Virus record (IMG/VR): IMGVR_UViG_3300020220_003756
Location: 1 to 64,000 of that record
Length of the DNA stretch: 64,000 nucleotides
Direction: 5' to 3' (one strand)
Source of the DNA: a virus
Positions 52,222 through 61,480 of the stretch are shown one piece after another (the stretch's first letter is position 1; each line of letters begins with the position of its first letter). A program made the position numbers and the translations under genes. Below the pieces are notes generated by a model. The model saw only the letters and a program-made list of their open reading frames with translations. It was not told where the DNA came from and ran no database searches.

Positions 52222-52659
52222 TTAGTTGCACCAACTTTGTTTTGCATCACCGTAGTATTCACGGGCTAGTCCGTTGGCGATCAAACCTTGGCGCACACTC
52301 TGTCCATTGACCGTGATGTCACCTAGCACTCGTCCACCGAACTTGTCCCAACCGTATAAGGTGACCTGTATCTTACCTCCCTGTTGTATCAGCTGTGTGG
52401 TCCACTTGCTGGCCATCTGTGCTCGCTGGTCCTCCTGCGGGCACTGGGCACGGTGTCCTTTCTCTGGGGTATCCACACCAAAAATCCTGACAGCCAGTTC
52501 TGGCTTTAGGGGTGCTGGTAGGAAGGGTGCGGCAATCACGATGGTGTCGCCGTCTGATACTCTAATGACCTGCGCATCGTAGGTCGCAGAGTTCTTGGGC
52601 ATCTTCTGCGCCAGGGCGATCATTGGTACTGCCAGTAATAATAGTAGTAGTTTTTTCAT
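52222..52659 (-). CDS. secreted thermonuclease-like nuclease
   Basis: A 145-residue protein with a signal peptide (MKKLLLLLLAVPMIALA) and an SNase fold. VSDGDTIVI, LAVRIFGVDTPEKG and the later GRVLGDITVNG hold the calcium and catalytic Arg/Glu sites. It probably cuts DNA or RNA in the periplasm, which may salvage nucleotides or block other phage DNA. Confidence 0.88.
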   Translation of the reverse strand: MKKLLLLLLAVPMIALAQKMPKNSATYDAQVIRVSDGDTIVIAAPFLPAPLKPELAVRIFGVDTPEKGHRAQCPQEDQRAQMASKWTTQLIQQGGKIQVTLYGWDKFGGRVLGDITVNGQSVRQGLIANGLAREYYGDAKQSWCN

Positions 52660-52674
52660 GATATTTCCTTTTTG

Positions 52675-53325
52675 TTATTTATTCTTAGTCCAGAAGCCCA
52701 GGCGTTCTCCAGCAGGGCTGGCATACCACGAATATCCCTGGGGATTCGCGAGACTGTCCCCTCGCCAGACGGGTATTATTTCGTCCGATCCATGATTCGC
52801 GAAATCATCGTTCCAGCGCAGATGCACTTCTATGGCTTTGGTACCTATGTATTCTACATTGACCCAGGCTGCCTGTGTTTCTAGTCCTTTTAGAAAACTC
52901 GGAAACGGTAATCTATCTGATACCTTAGACCAGCGGCTGAACCTATCTAGCCTGTCGGGATCGTTCCGGAATCCCTCCACGGTGAGTTCCTGCTGTCCCC
53001 AGTGATAGTCTACAGAGATGTGCCTGCCCACAAGCACTTCGCTCCAGAAATATCCGTCTGGTACTACTCCATCGTCACCTCGATGCATGAACATTTTTTG
53101 GGCGCCTCGGCTCATCATCCTTATATTAGTGATGGGACGCACGATATAATAACCGTCTCGGGGTACAGGTATACCTGCGGGAGCAGCCATTATGTCCTGC
53201 TTACGGGCTACGATCAGTTTGTCGTAGATCCAAAGCCAATCGCGAGGACAGCGATTCCACACGTCTCTGTCACTGACCTGATCCACGGTCTGTTTCTTTG
53301 AACTGATAGAACCAATTGGTATCAC
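52675..53325 (-). CDS. hypothetical virion-type protein (216 aa)
   Basis: A 216-residue soluble protein rich in Trp, Asp and Gly, probably beta-rich. It overlaps the next upstream gene by 56 bases; the real start may be later. In T4-like phages such proteins lie close to tail genes. No family recognised. Confidence 0.55.
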   Translation of the reverse strand: MIPIGSISSKKQTVDQVSDRDVWNRCPRDWLWIYDKLIVARKQDIMAAPAGIPVPRDGYYIVRPITNIRMMSRGAQKMFMHRGDDGVVPDGYFWSEVLVGRHISVDYHWGQQELTVEGFRNDPDRLDRFSRWSKVSDRLPFPSFLKGLETQAAWVNVEYIGTKAIEVHLRWNDDFANHGSDEIIPVWRGDSLANPQGYSWYASPAGERLGFWTKNK

Positions 53326-53923
53326 CGCCCGTGCTCCATTTGCTGACGTTCTCCACTGACCATATATCTGCGGGGATCTTGAAATCTGGTGTTTTCAGTT
53401 CATTGGGCACGAGACTGACATCATACCATAGGCAGCGATTGTTGGGTTGGCAGGCAAACTGTCCATTGTCTAGTTTGATAAAATTATAGCTCTTGTGTTC
53501 CTGCGCTCCTTCCGTGAATGTGACATCCAGCCTGTTGTGGTCGGGCGCAGCGAAGTCTATGGTGAACAGATAGTTGCCCAGATGAAACTTGCGATCCTTG
53601 CCATAATATTTGACCTTGAGTCCACGGAGATTTGATTTCTCTATGACTGCCATATCGTAGCCTAGGCAGTCCCAGATCTGGAGATTATCCAAGGGCAAAT
53701 ATTCAGACACGGGCTTCCACACGAACGCTGAGATGGGCAGTTTGTCGTAGAGCGCACCGTAGTCTGTGAGCATACATTCTATGCGGAAGGCCTGTCCTTT
53801 GATCGCTTTGGCTGTGATCCAGAAGCAGGGTTCTAGTTCACCCTGTCGCCTTTCCTGATTGTAAAGGAACTCCGCACGGACGAAACACTTCACGGGAGGT
53901 ATGTTGGCTACTAGGAAAGTCAT
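53270..53923 (-). CDS. hypothetical virion-type protein (217 aa)
   Basis: A 217-residue protein, with MTFLVANIPPVKCFVRAEFL at the start and several aromatic strands (DCLGYDMAVIEKSNLRGLKV). It is probably beta-rich. ATG 53923 overlaps the stop of the Cys-rich gene (TAATG). It is co-transcribed with large structural genes upstream. Function unknown. Confidence 0.6.
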   Translation of the reverse strand: MTFLVANIPPVKCFVRAEFLYNQERRQGELEPCFWITAKAIKGQAFRIECMLTDYGALYDKLPISAFVWKPVSEYLPLDNLQIWDCLGYDMAVIEKSNLRGLKVKYYGKDRKFHLGNYLFTIDFAAPDHNRLDVTFTEGAQEHKSYNFIKLDNGQFACQPNNRCLWYDVSLVPNELKTPDFKIPADIWSVENVSKWSTGGDTNWFYQFKETDRGSGQ

Positions 53924-54096
53924 TACAACCTACCTATTTCGACTCTTTCTTCAGTTTCAGCACAATTAGGACAACTGCATTCTGTACAGTCACAGTCGTC
54001 AGTCATGCAACTGTTTCCGCAGTGTTGGGTACAGCCGCATCGACATTTTGCTTGCAATTTGAAATATGCTTCGTTGTCGTCTATGAAGTTTTCCAT
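53923..54096 (-). CDS. Cys-rich metal-binding candidate (57 aa)
   Basis: A 57-residue acidic protein with ten Cys within residues 18-45, arranged C-x-C-x-C-x3-C-x3-C-x4-C-x-C-x2-C-x-C-x2-C, plus one His in between. Density and spacing resemble metallothioneins or small zinc-knuckle proteins. The gene lies in the tail-protein operon, coupled to the next one. It may bind zinc, copper or iron. Confidence 0.65.
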   Translation of the reverse strand: MENFIDDNEAYFKLQAKCRCGCTQHCGNSCMTDDCDCTECSCPNCAETEERVEIGRL

Positions 54097-54138
54097 AATT
54101 TATCGCTCCTTCAATTCTAATCCCTGCAAACTTTCTCA

Positions 54139-56250
54139 TCATGCGTGTTCCTGCCAAGTTACAGTTCCTGTGGCTTGACCGTCGGCCACAGAGCTTATAG
54201 CGGCCAAACACCATATATCTGACACGCCAGCTAATGTTCTACCTAATTGTTGACTAAAATCAATTTCGTTGCCCATGGATAGACTGCCACCTCTAGTTGG
54301 GCCTATAAACATACCCTGATCTATCACAGTGCCCCCAGTAAGTGCAGTGGCTGATAAGTCATATTCGACTGAACTATCTGCTCCTGCTGACTGGAAACTT
54401 GCTCCAGTTAAAGTAGGATTTAGAATAATTCTATATGAATAATTTGCATCATTCAGTCCAAGCACTTCAAATTTAGCTGGAACTACAACTGCATCTAAAA
54501 ACTGACTTTTTAATCTAATATTTATTAACGGTCGGTAAATTGAATCGCTTAGATTTTTTCCAGACAAACTATTTCCTATGGATCTAGGTATACTGCGATT
54601 TACGTATCCGCCCTCAGAAATAACCGTGCTACAAATAACCTGCATAGCAGTGTACTCTGATACTTCTCTTTCCGATTCGTCAACTAACAGTTCATATCTT
54701 ACAGGCAAGGTAGCAGTGGTCATGTAAACCAAAGCTAGATTTCCAGCATGATGGAATGTATGACATACTATGAAGTTACCGTCGATTACAAAACCAGTTC
54801 TAACTGATCCAACTCCTAGCCATTCTAAATCGCACCACCATATCTGTGCTTTAGTTACGTTTAGTGTTTTTCCGCTGGCACCTGTGCCATCAAGCTTGTC
54901 TCCATTCCAGCTACTTTGCGGAATTTTCTCTGTGCTGTCGTCTACAGAGCCTGTTGTGTACTTACGTATGACTATGTTCTTTATGGTGTCATTAGTTTCA
55001 AAATACACTCCGTTCTCTGTGCCAAAGAATCCAACACGTTGCGTTACACCTATTGTTGGATTGTTCATTACAAAGGATGCCATTACCAAAAGACTTTTAC
55101 CTGGTTGGTAACTGAACACCCTCTTGCTTTCTCTGACACAGGTTCCACCGGCACTTGTGGACATGGTGATTGTGCTAGTAAATGCATCAAATGTGATCGA
55201 ACCAGAGGATGTAGTTGATTCACTCCATTTTAGAGGATCATCTCTATATCTCAGAGCACCATCAAACAAGGTGTAAGGATCGCTAACACGAAGCCGGGCT
55301 ACAGCATCTAGGTTAGTGCCAGTGATAGTGGTTTCCGTAGTGCCCGTTATAGGTAGAGGATTAATGCTTGATACTGTTTGCCCATCTAAAGTTAAGGAAA
55401 CTTGTCCTATAATGCTAAGACTACTTTCGCCGCAGTTCTGTATCTCTAAACAGGTATTAGTGATGTTTACATCTAATGTAGTGTCTACGCAGTTCTGCAC
55501 TCCTATACAGGTGTTGCGGAGATCTACGGGGAATGGATTTTCTACAGTGACCGCCACACCTTCAACGGTGATATTTCCAGAAACACTTAACACCCCATCT
55601 GTGCCGCAATTCGTCACAGGTATACAGGTGCCTTCTGGAAAGGCTACTATCAACGGATTCAAATCTGACACTGGCAGACCTTCTAGGCCAGTTTCTATCT
55701 TTACTATTCCTACTACGCTGAGACTGCCTTCTCCACAGTTTTGTATAGATATACAGTCGTCGCCTAGAGTCACTGGTAAAGGATTGTTGTTCGCCACAGG
55801 CAATTCGTTGATAAGGATTATAGAATTAGCATTGGTGTTTAACCTGGTACCGTCGCAGTTCATGACCTTGAGGCAGGTGTCTGTGATGTCTACTGGTATG
55901 GGATTGCCCGTGGCCAGCGGTAGTCCTCCTACCAGCAATCCCACGTTGCCGCTAATCACCCAGGGGCTTGTGCCCTGATAGACCGTGCCCTGTATGGCCA
56001 GCGTGTTGCCGGAATCCGTCTTCACACTGACTTCTGGCATCGAGTTGATATCTACAGGTGGCATTGAAACAACATTAATATTAGTATCAATATTGATATC
56101 ACCTTGTACAATGATATTACCTTGGAAGTTAGAAATTACCCTCAGCGCAGGTTCGCCCGTGCTCAGGTAATCCATAGCGGTATGGAGGTCTGAAACATTG
56201 GGCTCCCAACTGTGTTGGTAGTTGGTTGAATTGGGATTCATTATTCCCAT
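54139..56250 (-). CDS. large structural protein with repeated beta segments
   Basis: A 703-residue protein. Residues about 35-300 contain repeats of the kind DTCLKVMNCDG / DDCISIQNCGEG / NTCIGVQNCVD with paired Cys and nearby PVxNNNPLPV. Then two beta-sandwich-like domains follow. It is likely a tail fibre, baseplate or head fibre protein; repeated short beta-units are typical for phage fibres. It starts 3 bases after the ubiquitin-like gene. Not assignable further. Confidence 0.7.
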   Translation of the reverse strand: MGIMNPNSTNYQHSWEPNVSDLHTAMDYLSTGEPALRVISNFQGNIIVQGDINIDTNINVVSMPPVDINSMPEVSVKTDSGNTLAIQGTVYQGTSPWVISGNVGLLVGGLPLATGNPIPVDITDTCLKVMNCDGTRLNTNANSIILINELPVANNNPLPVTLGDDCISIQNCGEGSLSVVGIVKIETGLEGLPVSDLNPLIVAFPEGTCIPVTNCGTDGVLSVSGNITVEGVAVTVENPFPVDLRNTCIGVQNCVDTTLDVNITNTCLEIQNCGESSLSIIGQVSLTLDGQTVSSINPLPITGTTETTITGTNLDAVARLRVSDPYTLFDGALRYRDDPLKWSESTTSSGSITFDAFTSTITMSTSAGGTCVRESKRVFSYQPGKSLLVMASFVMNNPTIGVTQRVGFFGTENGVYFETNDTIKNIVIRKYTTGSVDDSTEKIPQSSWNGDKLDGTGASGKTLNVTKAQIWWCDLEWLGVGSVRTGFVIDGNFIVCHTFHHAGNLALVYMTTATLPVRYELLVDESEREVSEYTAMQVICSTVISEGGYVNRSIPRSIGNSLSGKNLSDSIYRPLINIRLKSQFLDAVVVPAKFEVLGLNDANYSYRIILNPTLTGASFQSAGADSSVEYDLSATALTGGTVIDQGMFIGPTRGGSLSMGNEIDFSQQLGRTLAGVSDIWCLAAISSVADGQATGTVTWQEHA

Positions 56251-56253
56251 TGA

Positions 56254-56676
56254 TTAACTCCAGGGTCTACCGTTGACTGCTCCGCCCGGGTTGGGATTAT
56301 CTACCACCGAGTTACCTACATATTTGGTTGGTAGATCTGTAAGGGTATAGGTGCTTCTTGGATTACCGTCTGCTGCTCTAGTAGCCGCGGCAATTTCTAA
56401 TTTTTGTATCTGTCTATCTTCTTTGGTACCTACTTGATTTGGAGTGCAAAGCACAGTGTCTCCATCTACTATGCCTAGAGTAGTCAGTGAGGTACTGCTG
56501 TCTCCATATACAGTATCATTTATTGCAGGGTTATTTAATAAACTGATTTTGTAATAGTCAGTGGGTAGCCCTTCATCGGCAGCGATAGCGATAATCAATT
56601 GATCTATGGTGATCGTCAATGCCACTGTGACATCACGTTTTCTGCTGGTAAGCCCTATATAGTATATTGTGGCCAT
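56254..56676 (-). CDS. protein with ubiquitin-like domain (140 aa)
   Basis: A 140-residue protein. Residues 1-80 read like a beta-grasp fold: strand, strand, a helix (TIDQLIIAIAADEGLPTDYY) and a later SLTTLGIVDGDTVLCTP. This fits ubiquitin's order (helix, EGIP-like turn, TL..Y.I...TL). After it, a helical and Pro/Gly-rich tail ends GRPWS, not GG. The tail argues against conjugation. It is in the structural operon; role unknown. Confidence 0.6.
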   Translation of the reverse strand: MATIYYIGLTSRKRDVTVALTITIDQLIIAIAADEGLPTDYYKISLLNNPAINDTVYGDSSTSLTTLGIVDGDTVLCTPNQVGTKEDRQIQKLEIAAATRAADGNPRSTYTLTDLPTKYVGNSVVDNPNPGGAVNGRPWS

Positions 56677-56966
56677 TAAATACTCCCATGAATTCTTATG
56701 CTGTTGCCTCTGATATCATCAACATGTTTGGGTTTGTTTGGACCGCCGCCTGCGGCTGTGGTCACTGCTTCAATGCTGGCATATTCTTCTTTGGGAGTAT
56801 TGGAGTATTCTGTCTCTTCTCTATTGTCGTTTAGATCTACGATCTGGCGGAATCTACGCATGTCATCATCATAGAACTGTTCAGCAGGCACGGGTTCATC
56901 AGCTCGAACTTGATCTTTGCCGTCGATGATATCTAAGATACCTCGTATAAGTTCTGATATCCTCAT
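56676..56966 (-). CDS. small phage protein with MRISEL N terminus (96 aa)
   Basis: A 96-residue acidic protein. The start MRISELIRGI again follows the MR-x-[hydroxyl/aromatic]-E-L pattern of possible head-targeting peptides. The rest looks disordered (RQIVDLNDNREETEYSNTPK). The start overlaps the upstream gene by 4 bases. Function unknown. Confidence 0.6.
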   Translation of the reverse strand: MRISELIRGILDIIDGKDQVRADEPVPAEQFYDDDMRRFRQIVDLNDNREETEYSNTPKEEYASIEAVTTAAGGGPNKPKHVDDIRGNSIRIHGSI

Positions 56967-57277
56967 TGTATGCCGCCTAGTTGTTTGATACGTGCTAATT
57001 CATCAACTTCTGCGGTTTCAGCATACTTGTTGGCTTTCATATAATCACGTGCAGTATCTAGATAGTCCATGGCTTTGACGATCTTGGCCTGTACCCATTC
57101 TGGCAAGTTTTCGTCCGCATGGATGATACTGTATAATTCTTTAGCAGCATCGTTGATAGTTCTTAAATCGTCTTTGGCCATATCACCTTCACGATCGTAT
57201 TCGCCTTTGTTGTACTCTGCATCAGGATCTACTGGACCGTGATCTTCGTTGGTTTCGCTGTTTACAATATTTGACAT
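56963..57277 (-). CDS. acidic helical phage protein (104 aa)
   Basis: A 104-residue acidic protein. A disordered start (ETNEDHGPVDPDAEYNKGEY) is followed by helices with DDLRTINDAAKELYSIIHAD. A GATAAATA late-type octamer lies 19 bases upstream of its start. It is the first gene of the structural operon ending at 52675. Function unknown. Confidence 0.6.
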   Translation of the reverse strand: MSNIVNSETNEDHGPVDPDAEYNKGEYDREGDMAKDDLRTINDAAKELYSIIHADENLPEWVQAKIVKAMDYLDTARDYMKANKYAETAEVDELARIKQLGGIQ

Positions 57278-57295
57278 GGTATTATCCTCGGTCTA

Positions 57296-57303
57296 ATATT
57301 TAT
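57296..57303 (-). promoter_or_regulatory. late-type promoter octamer
   Basis: GATAAATA on the minus strand, one base from the T4 late core, 19 bases before the start at 57277. It would drive the structural genes down to about 52.7 kb. Confidence 0.45.
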
Positions 57304-57321
57304 CGGGTTAAATAACTTTGT

Positions 57322-58530
57322 ATGATAAACAAAGAGCCCTTCAAACACCTAATACGTGACTTAAAAGATTCAGGAAAATACAGAGTTTTCAACGACATTT
57401 TGCGTGAAAACGGTAAATTCCCCAGCGCCATATGGTATGGCCCTTATGCTATCAAGAATATCGTAAACTGGTGCTCTAACGATTATCTGGGTATGGGGCA
57501 GCACAAGGTAGTTATAGATGCTATGAAAACTGCTTTAGAAATGACTGGCGCAGGTTCTGGGGGTACTAGGAACATAGGCGGTACCAGCCATTATCATGTG
57601 GCCTTAGAGCACGAACTGGCCCAACTGCATAATAAAACCGGAGCATTGCTGTTTAGTTCGGCGTATGTGGCCAATGAATGGTCCATGATAGCCCTGAGCA
57701 AGATAGTGCCAAATATTCAGTTTATATCTGACAGTAACAATCACAATAGCCTTATCGTTGGCATACAACATAGTCGGGCACCTAAACAGATATTCCATCA
57801 TAATGATATGCAGGATTTAGAAGATAAACTAGCAGCATCTAGGCTAGCGGGATTTAATCCCTGTGTGGTTTTTGAATCGATATATTCCATGGATGGAGAT
57901 GTTTCACCTATTAGAGAAATCTGCGATCTAGCAGACAAATATCAGGCCATAACTTACATAGATGAAGTTCACGCTGTGGGCATGTATGGCGACCACGGAG
58001 CCGGCAAAGTAGAAGAACTAGGTTTAGAAGATCGCATTGATTTTGTCAACGGTACATTGGGCAAAGCATTCGGTGTCCAAGGTGGATATATCGCTGCTGA
58101 CAAAGACATAATCGATACCATAAGATCAGTTGCCGCTGGGTTTATATTCACTACCAGTATAAGTCCTGTACTCTGTGCAGGAGCATTGGCCAGTGTGCGT
58201 TTCCTCAAAGAACACGATGAGGTGAGAAAAAAGCATCAAGAACGAGCGAGAAAATTAAAGACTCGCTTATCGGAAAATGGAATCCATGTTATGGAATGTT
58301 CTACCACACATATCGTTCCTGTTTTAGTGGGTGAAGCAAAGAAGTGTAAACAGATCAGCGATGATCTATTAAATCAATATAATATATATGTACAGCCGAT
58401 TAATTATCCTACTGTTGACGTTGGGACTGAACGGTTGCGCTTTAGTCCTACTCCATTCCATGACGAGGCAATGATAGAGGACTTGATCACTGCGCTCAAA
58501 GACGTGTTCAGTAAAAACGATTTAACTTAA
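57322..58530 (+). CDS. hemA: 5-aminolevulinate synthase (C4 pathway)
   Basis: A 402-residue PLP enzyme of the alpha-oxoamine synthase family. [20 protein letters not shown] binds substrate; [17 protein letters not shown] (212-228) has the PLP-stacking His and Asp; the Schiff-base Lys248 is in GTLGKAFG. Length is near bacterial ALAS (about 405). It joins glycine and succinyl-CoA to ALA, the first tetrapyrrole precursor. No ribosome site is visible before ATG 57322. Phage ALAS genes have been reported from aquatic metagenomes. Confidence 0.93.
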   Translation: MINKEPFKHLIRDLKDSGKYRVFNDILRENGKFPSAIWYGPYAIKNIVNWCSNDYLGMGQHKVVIDAMKTALEMTGAGSGGTRNIGGTSHYHVALEHELAQLHNKTGALLFSSAYVANEWSMIALSKIVPNIQFISDSNNHNSLIVGIQHSRAPKQIFHHNDMQDLEDKLAASRLAGFNPCVVFESIYSMDGDVSPIREICDLADKYQAITYIDEVHAVGMYGDHGAGKVEELGLEDRIDFVNGTLGKAFGVQGGYIAADKDIIDTIRSVAAGFIFTTSISPVLCAGALASVRFLKEHDEVRKKHQERARKLKTRLSENGIHVMECSTTHIVPVLVGEAKKCKQISDDLLNQYNIYVQPINYPTVDVGTERLRFSPTPFHDEAMIEDLITALKDVFSKNDLT

Positions 58531-59383
58531 GATATTCCCAATAAAGATCTATACCCTGCCAAGGTTCTAGAAATGTATCTACATCTACGCCTGCTGACTG
58601 TAATTTAGAAATGTCTGCCCTAGTATCTGTTTGATATTGCAGTTTTAGATCATCGGGCATAGGTATAAATTGTTTGTTACCTTGTCCTTTACATTTTAAA
58701 ACTATGTTTGCCACCTTATCAAAGTCAACGCTTTCTCCTGTGCCTAGATCGTATGTTCCGGGTTGGTAATTTTGTATGAAATGGTAAATTGTTTTACAAA
58801 CATCTTCTACCCAAACAAAGTCTCTACGATACTGGTCGCTTCTTTCGAATATTCGTAATGTGTTAGACTGCTCTATTTGATCAAACCAATGCATGATAGT
58901 CGATGCCATACGACCTTTATGATATTCATTAGGTCCGTAAACATTGAACAATCTTAATGTTACTGCAGAAATTTCATTTTCGCTTACGGATTTACTAAAA
59001 GCATATTGATTAAGCGGTCCTTGGCCGTTGCCGTAAACTGCTGCTGAACTGGCGAAGATGAATGGAATATTATTTGTAGCACAGAATTCATTCCATATGC
59101 GTGTGCTCTGTACATTAGTCTTGTAAATTTTTAACCAATCGGTTTCTAATGTGTTAGAATTGGCTCCAAGATGTATTACACAATCTATATCCTTGGGATT
59201 GAGATTTACTTTTTCGTAAACACTATGAGGATAGATACTGCGAAACTTTTTATTAATTAAATTCCTAAATTGCAGTGGTTCTGATAGATCATCAAATAGA
59301 ATTATATCAGTAATCTTTAGTTTATTCAGATATCCCAACATCACGGATCCTATGAACCCGCCGGCTCCAGTTAATATTATCAT
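58508..59383 (-). CDS. hldD: ADP-heptose 6-epimerase-like protein
   Basis: A 291-residue short-chain-dehydrogenase-type epimerase. [10 protein letters not shown] binds NAD(P); YAFSK gives the catalytic Tyr and Lys; the segment [17 protein letters not shown] is typical for HldD. It converts ADP-D-glycero- to ADP-L-glycero-manno-heptose for LPS inner core. It overlaps the kinase gene by 4 bases and the end of hemA (convergent) by 23 bases. Confidence 0.85.
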   Translation of the reverse strand: MIILTGAGGFIGSVMLGYLNKLKITDIILFDDLSEPLQFRNLINKKFRSIYPHSVYEKVNLNPKDIDCVIHLGANSNTLETDWLKIYKTNVQSTRIWNEFCATNNIPFIFASSAAVYGNGQGPLNQYAFSKSVSENEISAVTLRLFNVYGPNEYHKGRMASTIMHWFDQIEQSNTLRIFERSDQYRRDFVWVEDVCKTIYHFIQNYQPGTYDLGTGESVDFDKVANIVLKCKGQGNKQFIPMPDDLKLQYQTDTRADISKLQSAGVDVDTFLEPWQGIDLYWEYLKLNRFY

Positions 59384-60159
59384 TTAATTTCCTCTAGTCT
59401 AGGAGCATATACTCCAAAATGTTGTACAGTGATTCCCGCAGCACAATTAGCAAAATCTATGGCCATCGAGTGATCATGTGATCGAAGAAACTCGAAGGCA
59501 AATGCAGATAAAAACGTGTCTCCTGCACCCGTGACATCTACCACTTCGACCTGGGGACAACTGTAGACGGTTTCGTGTTTGGGGTCTCGGCCTGTTTTAT
59601 ACATAGCGCCCCTGCTGCCTAAGGTGACTATGAGTCGATCGTTTATGCTCCAACGATTGTTGTATTCTAGTTCGTTGATCTTGACGTATATGCCGTGGAA
59701 ACAGGCCAGGTCTGGTTTCTTGGTATCCATAAAAATAGGACCTTGGAAACTTTTCCTGATCTTCTCTACTAGGTCATAGGTCACTGTGCCTTTGTTATAA
59801 TCGCTGATGACCACGGCATCATAGACGTCTGGCATGTCTGTGACGAACTCTATAGGAGTTGATGCTACATCGTGATCTATCCTAACTATCTGTTGACGGC
59901 TGCGTAGATCCACTATCCTAGTTTTCGTAGAAGTTTCGCTGTGTAGATAGTTTATTTCGCAGCCTAATGCTTCTAAATTACGTAGAACATTGCCGGCCAT
60001 GCCTGGCTTGCGCTCTTCGTGACTAAACTTGAAAACAGGCACAGGTGCTTCAGGACTGATCCGATCAACGGTACCATATTGGTAAACGTCCTCGCAGTCA
60101 TCCCCGATTAATAATATCTTGTATTTTGTTTGTGGTTGAGTATCGTTCGAGTCTGTCAT
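59380..60159 (-). CDS. heptose-7-phosphate kinase (HldE kinase half)
   Basis: A 259-residue PfkB-family kinase. GDDCEDVYQYG, then VDVTGAGDTFLSAFAFEFL with the catalytic Asp and anion hole, match the kinase domain of HldE/RfaE. In most bacteria it is fused with the adenylyltransferase; here they are separate genes overlapping by 62 bases. The ending LEEIK is shaped by the ribosome site of the next gene. Confidence 0.82.
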   Translation of the reverse strand: MTDSNDTQPQTKYKILLIGDDCEDVYQYGTVDRISPEAPVPVFKFSHEERKPGMAGNVLRNLEALGCEINYLHSETSTKTRIVDLRSRQQIVRIDHDVASTPIEFVTDMPDVYDAVVISDYNKGTVTYDLVEKIRKSFQGPIFMDTKKPDLACFHGIYVKINELEYNNRWSINDRLIVTLGSRGAMYKTGRDPKHETVYSCPQVEVVDVTGAGDTFLSAFAFEFLRSHDHSMAIDFANCAAGITVQHFGVYAPRLEEIK

Positions 60160-60502
60160 AGAATCTTATTTCTTTGCAGTGTTCTGCACCAATGATCGTC
60201 TTGCCTCTGTAATCGCTGCCTTTGACCATTATGTCAGGAGCATAGTTTTTTATCAGCGTTTCTAGTTCTCGATCTGAATCAAATATTTCTACTCGATCTA
60301 CATATTTGAGAGCAAATAAAAAACTACAACGTTCGTATTCATTGTGGACAGGACGAGTTGGTCCTTTTAACTCTTGTATTCTGCGATCTGTATCTGTTAA
60401 CACTAAGACATAGCTCTGAGGGAAAGATCTAGCATATTCTAACAGTCGAATATGGCCTAGATGTAATATATCAAAACTTCCATTGACTATGACTTTGGTC
60501 AT
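60098..60502 (-). CDS. heptose-1-phosphate adenylyltransferase (HldE second half)
   Basis: A 134-residue nucleotidyltransferase with NGSFDILHLGHIRLLEYA (HxGH motif) and the later VKGSDYRGKTIIG. It matches the C-terminal domain of HldE (RfaE), which makes ADP-heptose. It overlaps the kinase gene and the phosphatase gene, forming one operon. Confidence 0.85.
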   Translation of the reverse strand: MTKVIVNGSFDILHLGHIRLLEYARSFPQSYVLVLTDTDRRIQELKGPTRPVHNEYERCSFLFALKYVDRVEIFDSDRELETLIKNYAPDIMVKGSDYRGKTIIGAEHCKEIRFYDRLERYSTTNKIQDIINRG

Positions 60503-61116
60503 GATAAACTTTCTACAAACTGTGCGAGATCGTCGAATATCTGTGTCTGTCTTTTTAAATCTCTATGTGCATATCTGTTCAATTCTTTTTCGGTTTCTGA
60601 TCCATATCCGGTTCTGACCAAGATAGGTTGTGCGCCGACGTTAACGGCTGCTTTTAGATCTTTGATCTTATCGCCTACATAATATCCTTCTTTGAACTTG
60701 ATATCTTTGATTTCTCGTTCGCAGCGTTTGAACATTCCTGTATTGGGTTTGGCAAATGGGTCTTCTTTGCGGCTGCTGGCAGAATAATAGATAGCATCTA
60801 TGCTAAAACAGCCGGCCTCTCCTAGCAGTTTTAACATGTGTTCGTGGAGAGCATCAACCTGTTCTGGTGTGTAAATACCTTTTTCGATACCTCCTTGATC
60901 GGTGATGATAGCGATTTTATAGCCTTTGCGTCTTAGAGTAGCGATAGCATCTAAACTTCCGGGAATAGGATCAAAATCTTCGATTTTATAGCAGTATGTT
61001 CCCAAGTCGCGATTAATGACACCATCTCGGTCTAGCCCTATCACGCACTTTGTTCGGAACTCGCCGCCGGTCCAAATTATCTTAGGCTGATTGTTGTTCG
61101 GTGGGCTTGGCTGCAC
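60499..61116 (-). CDS. heptose bisphosphate phosphatase-like protein (GmhB type)
   Basis: A 205-residue HAD phosphatase. IGLDRDGVINRD gives catalytic Asp residues, AIITDQGGIEKG the second motif, and YYVGDKIKDLKAAVNVG the fourth. GmhB proteins usually bind structural zinc through a Cys/His loop near IYYCPH; here it reads IYYSASSRKEDPFAKPNTG without those cysteines. Loss of the zinc knuckle points to a subgroup or altered specificity. It overlaps the cupin gene by 35 bases. Confidence 0.8.
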   Translation of the reverse strand: MQPSPPNNNQPKIIWTGGEFRTKCVIGLDRDGVINRDLGTYCYKIEDFDPIPGSLDAIATLRRKGYKIAIITDQGGIEKGIYTPEQVDALHEHMLKLLGEAGCFSIDAIYYSASSRKEDPFAKPNTGMFKRCEREIKDIKFKEGYYVGDKIKDLKAAVNVGAQPILVRTGYGSETEKELNRYAHRDLKRQTQIFDDLAQFVESLS

Positions 61117-61480
61117 TTTGGCTGTCTCCGGGGATGATCCTATAATTGTCTTCTACTGAATCAGGAGTACTGACTTCGAATAACATGCTGTTATCTTCCA
61201 GCGCGATAAGTTGATGGGGCATTAAGGGCGGGTTGCGCCATACATCACCTTCTTTGAGTATCTTCTCTGCATAGGTAGCAGTCGATGTATCGCAATAGAT
61301 CAATTTGAAACTGCCAGCGTTGATAAACCAAGTTTCATCTTTTTCTTTGTGAAAATGCATGCTAAACTTGGCTCCCTTCTTTTCAAAAACTAGGATCTTC
61401 CCGGCATATTTGTCGTTGGTGGCCCAGATTATCTCATAACCCCACCCTTTATCTATTTTTCCTTGTAATCTCTGTGTCAT
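61082..61480 (-). CDS. cupin, sugar-phosphate-isomerase-like
   Basis: A 132-residue single-domain cupin. [20 protein letters not shown] and [22 protein letters not shown] contain the metal-binding His and Glu. It resembles the type II mannose-6-phosphate isomerase cupin. It may act in sugar nucleotide formation alongside the heptose genes. It overlaps clpP by 4 bases. Confidence 0.75.
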   Translation of the reverse strand: MTQRLQGKIDKGWGYEIIWATNDKYAGKILVFEKKGAKFSMHFHKEKDETWFINAGSFKLIYCDTSTATYAEKILKEGDVWRNPPLMPHQLIALEDNSMLFEVSTPDSVEDNYRIIPGDSQSAAKPTEQQSA

